Made by a program: the position numbers and the translations under genes | Shown here: in pieces, positions 61,170 to 64,000 of the stretch | Numbering within the stretch: the first letter of the stretch is position 1 | How the letters are laid out: the number at the start of each line of letters is the position of its first letter | Source of the DNA: Ktedonobacteraceae bacterium | GTDB lineage: Bacteria; Chloroflexota; Ktedonobacteria; Ktedonobacterales; Ktedonobacteraceae | Length of the DNA stretch: 64,000 bases | Assembly: GCA_035653615.1 (NCBI GenBank) | Contig: DASRBN010000037.1 | Span: 125,736-189,735 of the forward strand | Reading direction: 5' to 3' | The notes under the pieces: model-generated | Seen by the model: only the letters and a program-made list of their open reading frames with translations | What the model was told of the DNA's origin: nothing | The model's database searches: none

Positions 61170-63308
61170 ATGAACCCGCCTGTATCCATTACCACCGAAC
61201 GGCTGCGGGCATTCTTCCATCCTCACAGCATCGCGCTAGTGGGCGCCACGGACAGGTCGCGCTGGTCTATCAATACCTATCAGAATCTCAAGGCCTTCGG
61301 CTATACCGGCTCTATCTACTGCGTCAATCCGAATTACGAGGTGGTACACGGGGAACCCGCGGTGAAACGACTCGGCGATATACGCGAGGCGGTAGATCTC
61401 GCTTTCATCATGGTGCCGACGCGGCAGGTTTATCCTGTACTTGAAGAAGCCGCCGCTGCCGGTATTTCCAATGTTGTGATCCTGACATCCGGGTTCAGCG
61501 AGATGGGGTCGCAGGGACAGGTGTTAGAACAGCGCATCCTGGACTTCGCCCGCCAGCAGCATATGATCGTGCTGGGGCCAAATGGGAACGGATTCGTCAA
61601 TGTCGCCGCCCAGATTCTGCCGTATGGCCTGCCCGTTCAACCACCGCTCGTAAAAGGCCCTGTCGGCGTCGTTTTGCAGAGCGGCGCGCTGGCAAGTTCT
61701 GTGATAACGCTCGCCCAGGCGCGGCATATAGGCCTGAGCCTGCTCGTTTCGATGGGTAACGAAACCATGATTTCGGCCATGGATATCATGAACTACCTGG
61801 TCGAGGATGAAGAGACGCGAGTCATCGCCGTTTTCCTGGAAACCATCCGCCATCCTGCCATCTTCAAGCGCATCGCCCAGAAAGCGTTGGAGCGCGGCAA
61901 GCCGGTAGTGGCGTTGAAGGTCGGACGGAGCGAGATCAGCGCCCGCGCCGCCAAAGCTCACACCGGCGCGCTTGTTGGCAATGATGCCATTCATGACGCG
62001 ATATTCCGCCAACTGGGCGTCATTCGTGTAGCTTCCTTAGAGGATTTGCTTATCACTGCCGGACTTTTGGGATATAGCCGCCCAATCTCTGGCCGGCGCA
62101 TGGGACTGGTGACGCCATCGGGTGGGGCCTGCGATATCCTGGCCGACCGTGCCGGAGAAGAGGGCATCCAACTACCGGACTTCGCCCCTACAACGGTGCA
62201 GCGGCTGCGCCAGGTTTTGCCGGAGTTCTCGACCATCCACAATCCCCTGGACGTTACCGGCTATATCGTTGTTGACCGTACCTTGCAGCAACAGGCTCTC
62301 AAAGTAGTGATCGAAGATCCTCACCTTGACTTCATCGTCTACCTGTCCGAGCCACCGCGCGTGGAACCTCCACCATCCCAGCTTGAATCGTACCTGGAAC
62401 AATACAAAGCGCTGGGCGAGCTGACCCGCCGGTCGCGCATCCCCATCATCGTGATGAGCAATACCAGTATCGACCTGCCGCCATTTAGCCGTTTCATCGC
62501 TGATACCGCGGACATCCATTTTGCCGGCGGTATGGAACACGGCATGACCGCGCTGGGTAAAGCCCTGTGGTGGTACGAAACACGCCAGCAGGCATCTATA
62601 CAACCTCAAGAACAGCAAGATGTCTTATCTCCTCTTCCTTTGCCTGCGGTGCCCTCGGGTAACTGGTCCGAGTTCGCCGCCCGTCAATTCTTGCAAGCGC
62701 AAGGCATTCCCGTTGTGCCTGGTACGCTGGCAAACGACGCTGAGGAAGCAGTGCGGGTTGCACAAAGCTATGGATTTCCGGTAGCATTGAAAATCCAGGC
62801 TCCTGATATCCAGCACAAAACCGATCTAGGTGGTGTCCTGCTCAATCTTGCGAACGAAACGCAGGTGCGCGAGGGCTTTGCGGCAATTATGAACTCTGCT
62901 GCTCGCTACAGCAAAGCAATCGAAGGTATACTCGTTAGCCCCATGCGCCCGGCAGGAATAGAGTTGCTCGTTGGCATCCTGCATGATCCGCTATGGGGGC
63001 AGGTGCTGGCTACCGGCCTGGGTGGTATCTGGGCCGAGATTTTCAAGGATACGAGCGTGCGCGTTCTGCCCGTCTCAAAAAGCGAAATCCGGCGCATGCT
63101 ATTCGAGCTGCGCGGTGCGCCCTTGCTGCAAGGCACACGAGGACAACCACCCGTCAACATCGAGAAGCTGGTCGATATCATTTTCCGCATTACGCAGATT
63201 GCACAGAGATTAGAGGGAAAATTGGAAGCGTTGGAGATCAATCCACTGCTGCTTTACGGGGAGAATATCGAGGCGGTGGATGTGCTGCTGACGTGGCAGG
63301 CGAAGTAA
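61170..63308 (+). CDS. ADP-forming acetyl/acyl-CoA synthetase, fused alpha and beta subunits
   Basis: 712 residues; AAAGGAG precedes the ATG by six bases. Order of domains: CoA-binding Rossmann (IALVGATDRSRWSINTYQNL), succinyl-CoA-ligase-like domains (VGVVLQSGALASSVITLAQ), the phospho-His segment AAKAHTGALVGNDAIHDAI, and from about 490 an ATP-grasp beta domain (YGFPVALKIQAPDIQHKTDLGGVLLNL, with GIELLVGILHDPLWGQVLATGLGGIWAEIFKDTS). It makes ATP from acyl-CoA plus ADP and phosphate, or the reverse. Fused forms are found in Archaea, Chloroflexota and some protists. The Rossmann loop GATDRS is the NDP form. Cytosolic. Confidence 0.92.
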   Translation: MNPPVSITTERLRAFFHPHSIALVGATDRSRWSINTYQNLKAFGYTGSIYCVNPNYEVVHGEPAVKRLGDIREAVDLAFIMVPTRQVYPVLEEAAAAGISNVVILTSGFSEMGSQGQVLEQRILDFARQQHMIVLGPNGNGFVNVAAQILPYGLPVQPPLVKGPVGVVLQSGALASSVITLAQARHIGLSLLVSMGNETMISAMDIMNYLVEDEETRVIAVFLETIRHPAIFKRIAQKALERGKPVVALKVGRSEISARAAKAHTGALVGNDAIHDAIFRQLGVIRVASLEDLLITAGLLGYSRPISGRRMGLVTPSGGACDILADRAGEEGIQLPDFAPTTVQRLRQVLPEFSTIHNPLDVTGYIVVDRTLQQQALKVVIEDPHLDFIVYLSEPPRVEPPPSQLESYLEQYKALGELTRRSRIPIIVMSNTSIDLPPFSRFIADTADIHFAGGMEHGMTALGKALWWYETRQQASIQPQEQQDVLSPLPLPAVPSGNWSEFAARQFLQAQGIPVVPGTLANDAEEAVRVAQSYGFPVALKIQAPDIQHKTDLGGVLLNLANETQVREGFAAIMNSAARYSKAIEGILVSPMRPAGIELLVGILHDPLWGQVLATGLGGIWAEIFKDTSVRVLPVSKSEIRRMLFELRGAPLLQGTRGQPPVNIEKLVDIIFRITQIAQRLEGKLEALEINPLLLYGENIEAVDVLLTWQAK

Positions 63309-63508
63309 AAAAGCTCATAATCGCAGACATCGCAGGCTCAAACTGTAACCGGCCTCACAAGAAAAATGTGAGACATATCACAAAAATTGCAAAGAATCTC
63401 TGCTACAGTAGTACTGGATGTATCCTTATAGGTATTACCATTGAAAAAATCTTTATGCTTAAGTCCTTTTACTATGTCTGATCACATCAAACAGAGGAAA
63501 TACTCTTA

Positions 63509-64000
63509 ATGAAAACAACTCCATCATCTTTTCGACGCTCATTCCTGGGTATCGGCCTTCTTGTATTGCTCTTCCTTATTCCTGCGCTCGCGGCTTGTAG
63601 TGGCAATGCTGGCAAGGGCAGTACGCCAGCCTCAAAGGGTACCACTAATGGCACCGGGAGTACGACTTCCACTCCAACACCCGCTGTTCTCCTGGGTGTG
63701 CAGGCATGTCCTGGCGCCACCAAAAATCCTGCTTACTGGAATCCCTTTATCCTGGCACAGAGTGGCACGTACAAAGTAGAAAGCGTCAATTGTGCTAACC
63801 TGATGGGAACTCCTACGCTTCAGGCCCTGGTAACGGTACGGCATAGCAACGATGGCTCTATGCTGGATGTCTACGTGTTTAATAATATCAGCAGTTCCAG
63901 TCCCACGCGCGTCTTTCAGTTGCTGGGACTCGTCCAGGGCAAGGCGAAGATCAGCGGTTATAACACCGTGCTGACCGCGTCCGCGGACGAGCTTTCCGCG
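63509..64000 (+). CDS. Lipoprotein, N-terminal part only
   Basis: Frame open from an ATG at 63509 (GAGGAAA upstream) to the window edge, 164 codons. A signal peptide with lipobox IPALAACSG at about residues 23-31 gives lipid anchoring, then a Ser/Thr/Gly linker (SKGTTNGTGSTTSTPTPA). A globular part starts at about 60 with Cys residues in VQACPG and VNCANL and the phrase SYNNISSS-like VFNNISSSSPTRVFQL. No family recognised. The 200-base gap upstream (63309-63508) is A+T-rich and presumably holds its promoter. Confidence 0.75.
   Translation, partial: MKTTPSSFRRSFLGIGLLVLLFLIPALAACSGNAGKGSTPASKGTTNGTGSTTSTPTPAVLLGVQACPGATKNPAYWNPFILAQSGTYKVESVNCANLMGTPTLQALVTVRHSNDGSMLDVYVFNNISSSSPTRVFQLLGLVQGKAKISGYNTVLTASADELSA

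Noticed and set aside
1-64000. tRNA or rRNA genes, riboswitches and intact insertion sequences
   Set aside because: No cloverleaf with CCA-type acceptor or conserved T-loop, no rRNA-like block, no transposase frame and no recognisable riboswitch core were found by eye; weak or unusual ones could have been missed.

Overview
The window reads as a chromosomal segment of a heterotrophic, spore-former-like Chloroflexota, most plausibly a Ktedonobacteria-type organism. This is inference. It rests on the mix of a group 1/2-like sigma factor, NB-ARC-type regulators, secreted streptogramin-lyase-like propellers with FAEG-type repeat domains, large sugar-catabolic sets, and a very high load of short palindromic repeats. 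No rRNA, tRNA, CRISPR array or intact insertion sequence was seen.

Layout. 1-11.3 kb: a truncated NB-ARC-type ATPase, a HEAT-repeat protein, an orphan phage-terminase-like ATPase/nuclease, two secreted beta-propellers, a lone receiver protein and a Pro/Ser/Thr-rich surface protein. 11.7-15.5 kb: a sigma-70 family factor that converges on an unusual amino-acid-permease/GGDEF/HD-GYP fusion. 15.8-26.4 kb: a polytopic mannosyltransferase, an aldolase/FAD-oxidase pair, an HD nucleotidase, an F420-type oxidoreductase, two MFS exporters and an SDR. 26.5-34.3 kb: a LacI-type regulator with a clear promoter and two perfect palindromic operators, a Dpp-type ABC uptake system, a GH4 glycosidase and a BadF/NAGK-type kinase. 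34.3-41.2 kb: thioesterase, sialidase-like secreted protein, DUF1697, HtpG, a DUF433/DUF5615 toxin-antitoxin pair and an aminotransferase. 41.3-50.8 kb: a complete apparent amino-sugar route (MFS importer, ROK kinase, NagA/AgaA deacetylase, two SIS-domain isomerase/deaminases, tagatose-bisphosphate aldolase, PfkB kinase). 51-55.7 kb: trehalose-6-phosphate synthase, PrsW-like and DedA membrane proteins, an amidohydrolase. 55.7-60.2 kb: the most novel-looking part. 60.4-64 kb: class II aldolase, ADP-forming acyl-CoA synthetase and a truncated lipoprotein.

The strongest candidate for an undescribed system is the 55.7-60.2 kb island on the minus strand. It has its own near-consensus promoter (TTGACA, 17 bp, TATGAT). 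It encodes a trypsin-like protease with an N-terminal helical adaptor (effector-associated-domain-like), an unknown beta-rich protein followed in frame by an acidic helical segment after a TAG stop, and a two-module protein. The first module of that protein matches the protease's adaptor, and its second module matches a stand-alone protein at the end of the island. A coiled-coil protein with a second promoter lies between. The shared modules form a chain (protease-adaptor : adaptor-module B : module B) that looks like a signalling or conflict system.

A second theme is repeats. Four families of short palindromic, partly TIR-bounded elements (called A-D here) are scattered through the window. 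Several lie inside genes in frame (lacD, the mannosyltransferase, the surface protein) or supply the last codons and stop of genes (dedA, pfkB-type, dppC-type), much like Rickettsia palindromic elements.
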